Of a stretch of 64,000 nt of DNA, positions 29,426-42,250 are shown piece after piece. A model generated the notes under the pieces. The model did not search any database. It was not told the DNA's origin and worked only from the letters and a program-made list of their open reading frames with translations. Each line of letters starts with the position of its first letter. Position 1 is the stretch's first letter. The stretch lies in assembly GCA_977006965.1 (NCBI GenBank), contig OZ345365.1:434001-498000 (forward strand). Reading direction: 5' to 3'. This DNA comes from Phymatolithon calcareum. Its lineage: Eukaryota > Rhodophyta > Florideophyceae > Hapalidiales. The translations under genes were made by a program, and so were the position numbers.

Positions 29426-31416
29426 AATGTCAACCTTAGGCACCTTAAAAGTGTTGTTCTTTCTCCTACGTAAAGGATCCCTATTACCTTGCCTTCAATA
29501 GGAATCATCATCGATCTGCTTTCTTCTTCCTTTTCCCATACCTTAATTGTTTCTTCTCTCCTTCTCTTCTTCGTGACAGATCCCTCCTGGGTTTTCTGAA
29601 GGGCTTGTCGCAGGTCTTCATAAATCTTGAGATATTCAATATCCTTCATTGCTTCCTTTACGTCCTCATCTCTTCTAAAGTACTCTTCTGTTTCTTGAAG
29701 GCGCTTTTTGTGTTTCACCAGGCTTAATGCAAACCTATCTGCTTGATGACGTCTCCTCATCTTTGGTGGTCCCAGTCGGCACAGAACTCGAATTCGGTCC
29801 CGGCGGTGTTCGGCATCCAAAAACATTCTTGTAGAACAAGCCCTCTGCCGACTCGATTGCCGAGAGCAATCTATTTGTCATTGGAGTAACGTGTAACGCA
29901 TACTCCCATTTCGGGATAATTAGCGAATTAAAGATCCTGATGCATGTCTCCGGTTTGAATCCTCGAACATTCACTCCAAGCTCCCGAAGCTTATGTATGC
30001 ATCCTGCAGCATTTCGAACTCTTGCTATGTCCGTGTCATCCGTAACACCCTTGTTATTCATGCTTACCCCAAGATACGAGAGTCTCCAGGCTTGATGCAG
30101 TGCTCGTCCCGCAAAGTAAAAACTGTGCTTCTGAAGCCCTTTGTACTTAAGAACTTCGATTTTTCACGGTTTTGTGTTCCATTTCATGATATTTTCGCTT
30201 GCCCAGATGGTCGCTATATCAAGAAGTTTCTGCATTCTTCGTCATGTCTTCGCTTGAAGCTGAACATCATCTGCGAACAATTCCACTGGGCTGTCTGAGA
30301 CGTTTCCATCTGCCTTGGAGACGGCTTCTACGAATGTGTCCATGAATATATTGTATAGGCATGGACTAAGCGGGGAACCTTGAGGTACACCCCGGTCGAT
30401 GATACACTACGTCTCTGTCTCGTCTCCAGTTGTGACCCACGATGGTTTTAACCGGTACGCAACCATCCTTGTTATCTCTTCAGGAAATTTCTCCGTCAGC
30501 CTCTTCATGAGGATATCCCTTGGCACACTATCGTATGCCGCGGATAGGTCGAGAACTGCCATGAACGGATGACCCTTCTTCATTGTACTTTTTGCACCGA
30601 GTATAGCGAGATATGTGCTTCTGTCTTTCCGAAAACCCAGCTGAACCTTATTGAAGCGGTAGTTCTCGCGTATGTATGCATCTAGAGCTGAATCAATGAT
30701 TTTCTTGGCTTGACTTAAAAGCGATATAAGCCTGTAGTTTTCTGCGACATGAGCCGGGCCTCTCTTGTATAACGGAATCAGAGTTGCTTGCCGCCATGCC
30801 CGAGGAAGACATTTGAGTCTCCCGCATGCTTCCTATAATGCTAGCATTATTTCGAGCCCCGCTTCTTTGTTTGCGTGCAACATCTCGACAGCAATTCCGT
30901 CTGGACCTACCGCCTTCCCTTTCAGTGCTCTGTTGAATGTTCTTGCGAAGTGCCGCTTCATTGCCCTATTGAATGCAAACGTACGCAACGGCAGATTCCA
31001 GTCTTCTTCAGCCTTACACGCACTTGAGATGTATACTGAGAATTTGCTTGGGTGCACAAGAGCTCCGAGAGCTTTTTTTGCTTCTTTCGTCCGGGATTTT
31101 GACTTCATGATCTTGCTTGTGGTGTTCGCCGCCTCGCTCCGACCCATTTCTCAACCTCCTGAAGATAGCATTCAAATTGGTCGCATTTGGCTTTTCTCAC
31201 CTTCTTCTTTAACAGCATTTTCATCTCTCGGAGAGCTTCTTGTCAATTTCGAGGCCTGTTCTCCTGTAAATCTTATAATACCGGGTTCGTTTCTTGGCCA
31301 GATCGTCGAGCTCCTTGTTCCAAAAACTTTTAAATCTCGGGGGCCTCGGCTTAGACGATGTCCACGGCTCCATCAGCTTTTCTAGAAAAGTATCATACCA
31401 GTCGTTCAACTCCCGT
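29426..31416 (-). pseudogene. LINE G reverse transcriptase (right arm)
   Basis: Mirror of 8040-10030. The Ser codon TCA is intact at about 30691, where the left copy has TGA at 8764. The TAG and TGA stops at the left-arm positions 8621, 9047, 9212 and 9290 are shared, so they predate the arm duplication. Confidence 0.88.
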
Positions 31417-31575
31417 TTTCTAGTACAGGTACGCAGCTGTTATATCATGCCCGGTACCCATTTCGACATTTCTTCTCTGGCCTTGGTTGTTCTTGTCAGG
31501 TTCGCCTGGCACTTTTGAGATAACTTTCTTTCTTCGAAGGGTTATAATCATGTAGTTCAGTACCCTCATTGCTAC

Positions 31576-32147
31576 AGGAATGTGTTCTCTGACACCCTCC
31601 CACATACCATGCAACAGTTCGGGTACCTCTCCTTATAAGGACTTCGTCATGAAGATATCGATATTGCTCTTAACATGGTTGGATACAAATGTTGGTCTTG
31701 TTGTCGTCCTTATTCAATATTTTTCCCTCTCCAGTTTCCTGTGCGGTCCCAGTGCCTATGTCTAGCATTAAGGTCACCCATGATTACCGCCTTCCCCCCG
31801 CAATGACGGTGGATGAATTCCAAACACTTGTCGTACTCTTCTCGACTCACAAGAGGAGATATTTCGACTACCGACACCGCAATGTCCATCACATTGGCAA
31901 CCACGACCTGGAATGCTTTAGTAGCCATCTTACCCAATACTTTGGTTGGAGTACCGGCCTTAATAATTAAAGCTACAGCTCCTCGTGGTAGTTCTAGAGG
32001 GCTTTGCAGAGGGGTAGAACAAATTTGGTCTAAATTCACCCTGATCGCTGTGTCTTCTTTTTGAAAAGTCTCCGTGAGACCAAGGACTTGCACGTGGTGT
32101 TTTCCAATGATTTGGTCAACCATTTTGGGCGTCTCTGCTGACTCCAA
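31576..32147 (-). pseudogene. LINE G endonuclease (right arm)
   Basis: Mirror of 7309-7880; GDLNARHRHWDRTGNWRG is unchanged. The ORF start ATG at 32147 is only the first methionine of a decayed domain. The LINE 5' segment extends to about 32382. Confidence 0.85.
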
Positions 32148-32395
32148 ATTGTGATCTGTGTCACGATCTCATACATATGGATCTGGCGTCCTTACCAGCT
32201 CCGTTAAGAGCCTGCCGCGAATGCAAACGTTCAAGCTGTGCAATAGCCAGGTGCATCTTACAAAAACTGATGGCATCTGGTAAGGATCGGCGAAATGCAT
32301 CCAGTCTAAACCTAGTGTCTATTTGACTGAAATTTTCCCTCAATGGAGGAAAATAAGATTCATTTAATTTTTTGGGCATGAAAGCTTCTCGCTTC

Positions 32396-33205
32396 CGTAA
32401 TTAATTGGATTTATTGAGAACGTACCATGTGTCCCAACGTGAGGAAAGTCGGCATCTTTCTTAGCATTCTACTGCACTCGAAATTTCGGCTCCGTAAGCA
32501 GAATTACTTAGTATCGCGTCTATGGCTCGGGCCACGTGGCTTCCTCAGGATGCTCTTCAGTGTTCTAACTGCCCATGCTCCTTGACTGCCCATTTCTTTT
32601 ATTACCTTTCGCAGATTTCTTGGAAACTGACCTACAAACCAACTTGCGCAGAGAATTCTGTGCCTGCTTTCTTCCATCTTCACTGCTTGGTGCGGTAGAG
32701 CATTCTTGGCAAATGTAATTTTCCTAGGGCGGCGTTCTTCTTGTTGTTCCCAGGCTAGTCGGAGGGCACTCCTGTCTTGGATATCGGTTGGTGTGCTCGA
32801 TTTTCGCATGCGGTCCGGTGTCTCGAGTTCCAGCTCTGCCCCCGCGTCGCGCGTCTTCTCCACAACCTTCCTAAGTCTTCGCGTTAACTTCGAGAGCAGG
32901 TGCTGTTGGCGGAACTTCCATGGTTCTATTTGGCACAGCTTCATTAGTCTTCTCCAGTGCCGCCCTGCCCACTTTCCAAACAGTATCAGCTTCTCGCTTT
33001 CAAGGGCATCAACAACGCCAAGCTCATAGATGTTTTCAGCATGCTTAGTGAAGCAGTTCCTAGCAGTACAAGTGTCCAAAATGTATAATGTGGCACTATC
33101 AAGCCCATTACATGAGGAGCCATAATGGTCGAAGTCATGAACTTTGAAACCCTGCAGTTGTTTTGCACAACAAAAGTAGTCATCATGGCATTTGCAGTCA
33201 TCCAT
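32396..33205 (-). pseudogene. LINE F 3' end (right arm)
   Basis: 233-codon frame mirrored from 6251-6952, differing at about ten codons. Bases 33206-33986 beyond it are the mirror of the unassigned 5471-6250 and hold no recognised gene. Confidence 0.55.
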
Positions 33206-33985
33206 TCATTTTCTTAGGGGTAACGTGGCGTCCAGCACTGTTCTCGAATGCAAATATGCGTTCTAGCGCTACGGAACGTCGACAAGTAATGCGCGTGTCA
33301 AATGCTATCGATGAGTTGCTCGCCCGGCACTTCACAAAACCTTTGCTGCGTCATGTACTGCTGACACTCTGCATGAGCACCAGAGAATAACAGCTAGCAA
33401 ACAACCTAGACAATCGTCAGAAGAGTTCGATGGACCCTATAAAATATCGGCGCACTTGTTGAATCTCTGCAGTGTCAGTACTCACAAAGTATGAATCCGC
33501 ACATGTAATGCGCCTTATACCGGCATATGCGACCACAAGACAGCACAGAACTGCCATTCCGTGGGCAATTTAGCCTTCGAAATCTCTTGGACACAGTGTG
33601 CTTTCTGTGGCCATTCATGCCATCGACAGAATCTTGACCGAGCGACCAGCGGTATTGCGCAGAGTAAATGGCGCCTAATGCACTTGATTGCACTCTGAAT
33701 AAAATCAATCGGAGGTATTCGGCCACCAGCATCCCTGTTTTTCAAGAAGAAGGACAGGGGAAATACTTCTTCGGCCCGGTAGACTTCCGGAAAGCGCTCT
33801 CATCGCCGAACTAGACTCTAGATTCTGTCACTGTAGTTTCTTTTCACCCCTTTCTTCTGAGCTGAGCGGACGTCGAAGCAGCAAGTTTTCGCAGGTAACA
33901 TGGGGAAACATCGTCACAACGCATATATACTTCGAATGAAGTCCAATACCATAACTCTCGGATAGGAAGTCTCCGTTTAGAGTTT

Positions 33986-34361
33986 TTTTCCTTTCAAGTT
34001 TATTTAAAAGCCCCACAGACTTCCGAAGATATGGGGAAGGCTTCCTCTGATGCTACCTGCATTTGTGCAGCTGACGAAACGCCCACCGGAATGGCGGACG
34101 GGAAAATTCAGGATACAAAGTAATCCAATTTCAGTCCTCTACAGGGTTGTTGGTGCTTGGACTCGACCGTTTCTTGCCTTGCCTTCTGCGAATCAATTCA
34201 GGCCTACTTCGTTCTCCATGCGTTCTATGAGTGTCTTGCTAAATAATAAGAGCTCATTTTGCGCCTTTTCTGATTCCAGTCTTTTTACTCCGTCGAGGTC
34301 GTACCCTGCTAGCGTGCATATGCTCTCTGGGTCTGGTGCCGAATTCTTCAGACATACTGCT
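33986..34361 (-). mobile_element. LINE E 3' tail (right arm)
   Basis: Mirror of 5095-5470, ending on the minus strand with TTTTAAATAAACTTG and an A-run at about 33985. Almost unchanged between arms. Confidence 0.7.
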
Positions 34362-34365
34362 ATTG

Positions 34366-34806
34366 TCATGTGCTCCAAAATGTGATTAGAATTTGTTCTT
34401 TGGTCGGAAGAACACACTGTCTATAAGCACGTATACGAATAAAAACTACAAAAAAGTGATCGCAAGTGTGTCCAGGGGCCATCGAGTACTGTAATTCATT
34501 TTGCACGATGGTGACACAAGGTTTGAACTGCATCAACATTGCAATCGTCGACATCCGGAGCGTTTTAATTGGCCATAATGCAAAACTATTTGTTGCATGA
34601 TACACTTCCCGCCAAATTTCGTTTTTCGACTTCGAAGGGCCATAGTTTTATGCTTGCTATGTCGATAACAATAGTCAACTGCATGGTCAGTCTCACGTCT
34701 TCGCGGCTCATCAGAAGCGCAGCTACTCCAAGGGTCTACATTTGCTTTGATAATACTGGCATATATATATATATATATGGCTGTGTCAACACATAAAATT
34801 TCATCT
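34366..34806. repeat. Dispersed unclassified repeat with (TA)n (right arm)
   Basis: Mirror of 4650-5090; the (TA)n run is at about 34760-34779. Confidence 0.55.
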
Positions 34807-34815
34807 TCTTTTTTT

Positions 34816-35247
34816 TGAATTTGGACTTTTTAAACGCCCTCAAAACCACACATGAGACTGCAAGGGAGATGCGTTTCAGCAGCTACGCTCTTGTAGCTTC
34901 GATCATCTACTCAAATCCGTGTAATCAGGGTTAATGTCGTAGCCCTAGCTGGAAAAATCCTCTCCCGGGGCAGAGGGAAAAGCTTGGGGCCCACTTGTCA
35001 GATTTCCTATGAGGCTCAGGGTCGCAGCTCAGTTGAGGTCTTGTCTATTCCATGTCGTCATAAAAGACGATAGTAAAGAAGAATAGCTTGTCGAGAGCTT
35101 TTTCTGTGATATTAATCTCCTCGTTAGTCAGTTGATATCTTCCGAGGTATTCTTCCAGGTTGCTCATGAGGATTGGTACAGTATCACCGAACTTGTCTCT
35201 GAGAAGTGATGTGGTCATTGGGGGTAAGCGACCGAATGCCAACTTTA
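34816..35247 (-). mobile_element. LINE A-related 3' tail (right arm)
   Basis: Mirror of 4209-4640. A one-base indel relative to the left arm near 35220-35250 changes the reading frame at the junction with the adjoining LINE D tail. Confidence 0.75.
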
Positions 35248-35847
35248 CAGCTAATTGGCGGTGCCGTGTTGCAGATAATAAAAATCCCCGTAGACAAGCG
35301 GAACAAGCTACCAGGAGTGCTACATATAAGAAGCAGAAAGACGCACCTGCTGTACCTAAGACTGATTTTAAACAGAACCCCGCTGTGGAGAAAATCAACC
35401 TTGCCGACATACTTTGGGATCGGTGCTCTGATGGAGTTCGCAGCGCTCCAACGAAAAGTGCCATTCACAGAAATGAACCAAGAGACTGAATATGGTTGAA
35501 GAAGACTTACTCGTGCCCTCAAGGGAAGAGAAATTCGAATTAAGGAAATTTTAGGAGAATAGAGTATGGAAGAGTGAGAAGCGGCCCTGTTTCTCAAATT
35601 GAGGTTTCGGGAGCTTCGCAAGGAGACCATTGGGCACCTACTCCTACGCTGTAGTGAACAGACTGTATCAAGACGCGAGACTATTGGAAGAGTTGGCATC
35701 GAAACAGTAGAAGAAATTTGCAATGAGAAACCGCTCGAAGTACTCAAATTCGTAAAAAATGAAAGACTGTTTAGAAACATCCCCAGGCACTAACTTAAAG
35801 TTAGCGTTTTCTGCAATAAAAGAAAGAACGCGCTGTTGGCTTACGCT
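35248..35847 (+). mobile_element. LINE D tail followed by LINE C tail (right arm)
   Basis: Mirror of 3610-4208. LILNRTPLWRKS (about 35364-35399) and GREIRIKEILGE mark LINE D up to about 35598. GHLLLRC and the SRRETIGRV...NEKP stretch, plus CAATAAAAGAAAG, mark LINE C to about 35830. Confidence 0.7.
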
Positions 35848-35856
35848 GCGGCGGCC

Positions 35857-36027
35857 GGCAACGTCGGGTTGCACGTTGTGCAGGCTAAGTATCGCACTGG
35901 TTTGTGACAGTTGGCGGCGCGATCTGGGTGGTTCCCACTGCCCTGTTCAGCCATAGACTGCGCCAATCACTCCGTAGGTGCTCTCTTACCGTTGAGCTGG
36001 CGTATGAGCCCTATTGAGTAGGAAGAA
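35857..36027 (-). repeat. tRNA-like repeat (right arm)
   Basis: Mirror of 3430-3600, with the A-box-like segment at about 35975-36000 on the minus strand. Confidence 0.35.
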
Positions 36028-36234
36028 GAGGTGTAAGTTTTTTATTTAAAAGTTTCCAACGCATCTGCAGACGCTTGGGGCAACTTTGCGAAGGCCATTG
36101 GGCCACAAACAGGGTCTATCGTTCTTGTATGTTAGCGTGGTCGATTTCGACACGATCTGGCGGAAATATCAAAACCTAGCTCTGGCTTAGACCCTCGAGG
36201 GGGAAAAATATTCCACTGTCTTGAGTCACGGGTT

Positions 36235-39200
36235 TCAGGTTTCGAGAGTGGCCTTGGCCGCCTGATACATGGCAAGTATTTTGTCGAGTGCCCGCCTTGT
36301 AAAAGCACTTTCTTCATATGATAGCTTGTCTTTCGATAGGCCTGACTTGAGATCTTCGATAGCATCCTTTCCAGTTTGTCCAGTTTGGTATATGAGCTCG
36401 GAGGTGTTCATCGGCGGGAACATTCCAAATGCCCATTTGATGGCCAGGGTCCTGTACCTCCTTGACTTGAAGCACAAGTGCGGTGGCAGTGTGGTCTTGA
36501 TACTCGGGATGGGGCGTTTTTTCCTTTCTCCACTTTCGTGGCAGCTTCCAGGATCTTTTTTCTTTGGTATTGCTTGATGTTTGTGCTCGGCGTAGTTTCA
36601 TACGCCGCTCTGAAGAGGTGAGGATTTACTTTGGCGTGGGCTACGTCCAGATTTGCGTTTTCGATCTCCTTCGGTTGTCGCACCTGTGTCGGTTTTGACT
36701 CAAGATTTTCCGCGTGCCTCATTAGTCTTCGCACAAACAGTCTTACAATTATATCCCTTCTGTCCTTCGGCTTCACAATACGGCACATCGTTCTGCTTCT
36801 ATCCGCACTCCTTCTGCCCGGTTTCCCAAATATTTGGCCGAAGAACATCGACTCCACCTTCTTGATCTCAAGCTCCACTCTGGGTGTCCATGGTGTCAGA
36901 TGTACTGCATACTCCCACCTCGACTGTACAAGAGACTTGTACAACCTGATTGACCTCGACGGGTGCACGCCGTTCGTGAAGACCCCAAGGCGCCTCAGCG
37001 TTCCAAGAACATTTTGGAGTTCTTGATTCTTTCGACAAGTTTGGAATCTGATATCCCATCCTCGGTTATCGTAACACCAAGGTATTTCACTTCCCGTTGT
37101 TTCTTCAGCTTCCTTCCCGACAGTTGGAATTGCAGTCGTGCCGTGGCCCTTGTCCATAGGATGGCACTTTTTGTCGTATTCCACTTCATTTCATTCTCTT
37201 CTGCCCATTTCGACGCCAGGTCCAGAATTTTCTGAAGCCCCTTAGCAGAGGTGGCTGTCAGCTTCACATCATCTGCAAAGAGCTTGCACGGCTCTTTCGA
37301 CACATCTTTGGGGATTAAGTCGAGCTCCATGGCAAAGGTGTCCATAAAAATATTGTAGAGACATGGGCTTAGGGGAGAGCCTTGTGCCACCCCCTTGTCG
37401 ATGGTGAACCATTCGCCGTCGTCATTCTCGATATATGACGGTTCCAAGAACGGCATAATCAACTCGGATATACTTGGGTCAAGGACCCTTCGTAATCTTC
37501 TTGCGAGCGCGTCTCTTGGAACAGAGTCATATGCTGCCTTTAAGTCCAAGATAGCGACATAGCTGTGACCTTGCTGTCAGAGAGCTTCTGCGTGGAGAAG
37601 GGCAAGCTCTGTCCCTTTGTTTTTCTGGAATCCCAATTGAGACACATGAAATTTATAGTTTCGTCGTATCAGCTTGTCCAATGCCATCTCGATGATTTTC
37701 CGGGTATGGCTAAGCAGAGTGATGGGACGGTAGCTTTCCGGCTTGCTAGTTTCTCCGCCCTTATAGATTGCGACGACTTTCGTTCTTTTCCACTCCAATG
37801 GGGTCGTTTGAAGTCGGCCACAGGCTTTCCATAACGCGAACAACAGTCTGGTGCTCAGTTTGGGGTCTATCTTCAGCATCTCGTTCTTTACTTGGTCCAG
37901 TCCCGGGGCTTTTCCATTGGGACTCGATAAAATTGCCGATTCTATGTCATGGCGGAACGTCCAGTCTGGGCTGAATTCTCTGGTGTCGCCTCTCCATGTA
38001 TTTTTTGCCGAGCATACGTTGGCAATGTGAGCAAGGAACGAGCTCGGTGGGAGCTCCGTACCTTGCTTCATGTTCTCCTTGTATCTTCGTGTGAGAGCTC
38101 TTGCCATCTTCGATGTTCACTCAATTGCGGTAGCCGCCGGTAGCTCGTCGAGCTCGTCGAGGAATCGGGTGTATGACGTATTTTTCGCAGCCCACACTGC
38201 CCTTTCCATTTTCGCCTTAAATTTCTTGTGTATCTCCACATCTGCCTCAGTTTCGGACCGTCGGGCTTTCCTAAACAGTCTTGTACGCTCCTTAGCCATT
38301 GCGTCCAGCTCTTCATTCCAAAAGGAGGATTGCTTTCTGTCCAGATTGATTTTTTTGCGCCATGGTCGGAGTAGAGCTTTCAATATGGAGTCGTAAACAT
38401 CGTTAAGGTTCTTTTCCGTCCTACAGTCATTGAGTCTCATGATGAGTGCGGGGAGCACAATGTTATACTCGACGCGGACGTTATCGACAACCTCAGGCTC
38501 AGAATGCCCTCGTGTCACAATAACTTCTTTTGTCCTCGGAAGTTGCCGCCTTGATGGGATTCGAACCATTACGGGCTTGTGTTGCAGATTTCCTAGCAAG
38601 GGTCCTGGGGGCGATGAGACTTTTCCCTGTTCAATTTGCTTGCTTAGGAAAAAGTCGATATTACTTGCTCCATTGTAAGTGATGCACGTGTCTTCAATTC
38701 CGCAGTGAGTCTCCCATCTGTGTTTTTGCAACCATCCCAAAAGGAAGGCGCCTCTTCCATTTGTCTTCTTTTCCCATAATTTGTGGCGCGCATTCCAGTC
38801 CCCCATCGTCAAGGCTGGTCCTCTGCTGTGCGACTGCAGCATTGACAAGCATCGTTGAACTTCGTTTTCATTCGTACCTCTAAGAGCGGCTGAGGGTGAT
38901 ATATAGAAGACAGAGACGAAAACCTTTCCAACCTGCGCAATTATCACCTGGAAGTTTCTCTCAGCTTTCTTGAAGATTACTCGCCAGCCGACCGAGCTGT
39001 CGAATCTGAGTGCCACACCTCCATGTGGCTTATCCGATGTGTTCTCACATGGGCGAGGAGCCCCAATTTGGGGATAGCTCGTCCGAACTTTCCCCTCTGC
39101 CTTGCAGTGAGTTTCCGTGACTCCCACCACTGCACATCCGTGCTCCCTTATAAGTTTCTCCGCATAGACTCCTGCTTCTCCCGGGCCGCCTATGTTTATA

Positions 39201-39250
39201 GTGACGACTTGCAGGCTTCTTCTAGTTATCACTTTCCTTCCTTGCGTCAC
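36235..39250 (-). pseudogene. LINE A ORF2 (right arm)
   Basis: Endonuclease 39250-38117 with GDWNARHKLWEKK (Glu where the left arm has Asp after Trp). RT with motif A LDLKAAYDSV (about 37540), VAQGSPLSPCLYN, and FADDV at about 37265. The RT frame is more open here: 37549-36995 reads through motifs A to C. It shares the TGA at 37577-37579, the TGA after the endonuclease, and the one-base deletion near 37010 with the left arm. Confidence 0.92.
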
Positions 39251-41381
39251 CGTTGGGCGCAGGCTCGGACGTTCCCATCTTGATCTTCAACGGGCACGGT
39301 ACGGGCATTGCGGGCTCTGTTTCCTCCGCATACCGTCTGTTCTGCTCTTCCAATAGGAGATCATTTCCTTTTTCTTCCTGTCTTTTGTACCAAAGTCGAG
39401 CACCGGCATCAATCATTGGAAGCCTAAAGCATCGTGTCGTGCGCAGTACCACAGCATGTAGGTTCCTGGTTCGCCTCTCCATCTGGTCCACGATCTTTCC
39501 TTTCCTCAAGGAGTCTCCAAACATATTGAATTCTGGAGATGTTCCATCCCCGCAGCTTTCAGCTCCTTCAGCGTATCTGCGGTACATGATCTGTCTGCTA
39601 AGATCTCAACAACTGAGTTGCCAATGAACGACAGGTTGACTATGGCTTTTTGGGGATTTTTCAGGCCCAATCGCAGTTCTTTGATGAGAGCATACTCATG
39701 CATACGTTGCAATCCACGAAAGTAGAGTGGCACCAGGTTTTCGGGGTCCCTCGTTTGGGGGGCTCTCAGCATGCTCTTCGTCCTGAGTCTCTCTTTTAGC
39801 GTCATTTTCTCTTTCGTGAGACTGGGGAACTGTTCTGCTGCATTATTCGGGCGTCCCTTTTGGTTTCCGGTAGGTTCGTTTCTGGTCTCCGTGCTTGTAT
39901 TCGTGGGCTGCTCCGGCGTGGCAGTTTTTCTCGCTTGTATCTTCGGCAAAATATTCTTCGGCACTAGTGCACCCGAGGCTGGTCCCGTTTTTAAGACCTC
40001 CTTCCATGATCTGACAGTCGTCTCTGCAGGCCGGGCGGAACTCTTGACTTGTGGGGACTCCCTGCGTAGCTCTCTCATCTGTGCCTCCATTATTGTCATT
40101 TTTCACCATCTGATCCATCACTTCCTTAAGTGAGTTGAATTCCCGGTGGCTGATAGCATTCTGCTTGATTGGTGCCTTCTGCTTCGACTTTGATTTCATG
40201 GTACCCATTTCTCTTGCAGATTCGGTGTTCTCTTCCTCTTGCATAATCGTTTTTTCCAGCTTGTCCTCACACTCAGCCAGCTTGATTGTAAGGGACATCA
40301 CAAGTGGAGATAGTGTTTCCATACAAGTTAAGCACTGGCAGCAGACGCATTCTGTTTCTTTTGAGGATCTGATATTGAAATGGGATGGGAGCCCCCGGAT
40401 ATGTACAGGGCAATTCGGGCACTTGACATTCTTGCGAACACTGTTGAATCGCCTCTTCCAAGCTTGACGTACCGTTTCTGGCCCATCAACTACACTTCGT
40501 GGGTGCTTGTCTTTCTTCCCTGTGTTCTGCACACCCTCAATGGAGATTTCGGCATCTTCTATCCTCCCCGCTGGCAATAGCCGATCACGACTGGAGAGAT
40601 CCTTCTCTTCATTTGTGGTTTCTTCTATTTTGTCGCAGTGGACATCGTCTTTCACCCTGACTGGTGTGTGATCTATGCTGCTTGTGGGAGTCCTGAGGAC
40701 TGGAGATTCCATAAACAGCTCTCGGACAGTGTTGCTTTTCTCTTCACAGATAACGCAAATCGCTTTTTCTGTCACCGGGTCGAATCTTGCACAGCTTATG
40801 TGTAGCTCACCCAGACAAAACAGGCAAGCATCATTGGGTGGGGTCATTTGGCGGCATCTGGGGTCTATGCACTTTGCCGGTGACGAGCAAATGATACACT
40901 CGCACTTTCCGGAGGAAAGTTCACACTTTATATTAGCGGATAAGCTCCACTCGCTGTCGACCAAGTGGTCTCCTGGAGTTATGAGCACCGAAGTTTCCGT
41001 AGGGCCCGACCTTAGAGCGGGTGATTCAGAGCTCGGGCCTGAGTCCATGAGCTCCCCACCGCCGTCGTCGTGAGCTTCTTGCCTTGAATTTTTGGAATTT
41101 TTCGCCACGTTTGTCATAAGTTCCATTTCTTTTCGCTCATCTGTCTCAACGTCCGACGCATCGTGCTCCGATCTCTTCTTGTCCAGACTCATCTTCCTCG
41201 CTGAGCCGCTCAAAATGAACGTCGCGGGGGGCTTTTTACGGCGACCTGGTCTCCGCGCGCGTCTCCGTTCGCCCTCCTTTCCTTTTCGCTTTTCACTTCG
41301 AGTGGCCCTATCGGGTCCCCCTTGCCCTATTGAGTAAGCGTCAGTCGGGATTTCCAGGAGCTGGCGTGGTGTGTTATCCAC
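39222..41381 (-). pseudogene. LINE A ORF1: PHD-like finger and YFRG/SFIG domain protein
   Basis: About 700 codons in three frames. The first (41381-39843) has a basic N-terminus, an acidic stretch, then a Cys/His cluster CECIICSSPAKC...CLFCLGELHISC...CVIC that fits a PHD-type zinc finger. A second cluster follows (CPNCPVHI...CVCCQCLTC) and then a coiled coil. A shift near 40100 continues in 40099-39506 with the YFRGLQR...VNLSFIGNSVVEIL domain also found in LINE B and H. A second shift near 39540 leads to the C-terminus (39587-39222). It likely binds element RNA; zinc-finger ORF1s are known in other LINEs. Confidence 0.75.
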
Positions 41382-41578
41382 CGGCTGTCATCTTACATCG
41401 CCCGGACTTCACAGAACGTCTTCTTTGTAATGTATATTCCTCTGGGCTGCGGAACCGTATTGCTCTTGTCTGACCATTATTCACCAATGCAAACCTTATC
41501 TCCCTCATCCAGCACGCTGCCTCACCCTGAAAGAGAGACTGAAAAGGAAAAATATAATGAGGACCCAACCAATCCATG

Positions 41579-41732
41579 GGGGATATATGTTGATTTATAT
41601 TAAAAGCGCCCAAGCCTCAAATTGAGTAACAGGGCAACTTCTTGTTGTTTTCGATACTCATCTCTCTACTCTCCTTCTAATATCTCCTTAATTCGAATTT
41701 CTCTCCCTGTCAGGCCCGAGCAACAAATCCAT
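41579..41732 (-). mobile_element. LINE D 3' terminus
   Basis: Minus strand: GAGAAATTCGAATTAAGGAG, then CTGTTACTCAATTTGAGGC and AATATAAATCAACATATATC. A 150-bp 5'-truncated tail abutting LINE B. Confidence 0.7.
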
Positions 41733-42250
41733 TGTGCTGACCAGCTCACTCCGCTTTATTTCAGAGGTTTGCAGCGGTCAAACGAGAAGGCCATCTTCGC
41801 TGAGCTATTCGCGGGAATGGAAAATCCGGAAAAGGCCGTCGTAAACGTGTCGTTTATTGGAGGATCCGTTCTGGAGGTGTTTTCACACGAGTCTTGCACA
41901 GCAAAAACCGTAGAAGTGGTAAAGGCTGCTGATATGCACCTCCTGAGCGAGTTTGACATGTTTGGAGACTGGATGAAAGGTAAAAAGGACCTGGGAAGTC
42001 ACGAACGACGCACTCGAAAACTCAATGCTGTGCTGTATCGGGCAGCGAGATGCTCCAGGCTTTCCATTGACACAGCAGCGCGACAATGGTATCGAGAAAA
42101 GGTGAAGAAGGTGAAGGATATCCTAGATATTGAGCTCCAAAAGAGGTGGGAGGAGGAAACAGTCCAAGCAGTTACTGAGCCGTGCCCTTTGAATTTACTC
42201 CTGAAGGATGATAGCTCAAACAGGCTCGCAGTGTCGCAGATTCGATCTTG
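41733..42250 (+). pseudogene. LINE B ORF1 C-terminal region
   Basis: PLYFRGLQRSNEKAIF, then VNVSFIGGSVLEVF, HERRTRKLNAVLYRAARC and EEETVQAVTEPCPL align with LINE A ORF1 without a frameshift. The frame runs on past the homologous end into the unassigned segment (stop at 42372-42374). Confidence 0.8.

Larger units (their letters stand above)
18931..39455. repeat. Right arm of giant inverted repeat
   Basis: Reverse-complement counterpart of 1-17794. It carries the full copia element where the left arm has a solo LTR, and lacks the left arm's extra 15.69-17.6 kb. The sequence beyond 39455 continues LINE A without a visible partner because the left arm is cut by the window. Confidence 0.96.
36042..41540 (-). 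mobile_element. LINE A, near-complete right-arm copy
   Basis: Contains 5' UTR (about 41382-41540), ORF1, ORF2 and 3' UTR. The 5' UTR block 41340-41500 (GGATTTCCAGGAGCTGGCG, TCATCTTACATC) is repeated diverged at 62456-62605. About 5.5 kb, typical of two-ORF LINEs. It carries the same main ORF2 lesions as the left copy, plus ORF1 frameshifts. Confidence 0.92.

Noticed and set aside
1-39455. Palindrome as a plain read fold-back artefact
   Set aside because: Arms carry consistent independent substitutions, a solo LTR versus a full element, and a repeat-unit deletion. Joined haplotypes remain possible, but a single-molecule fold-back does not fit.
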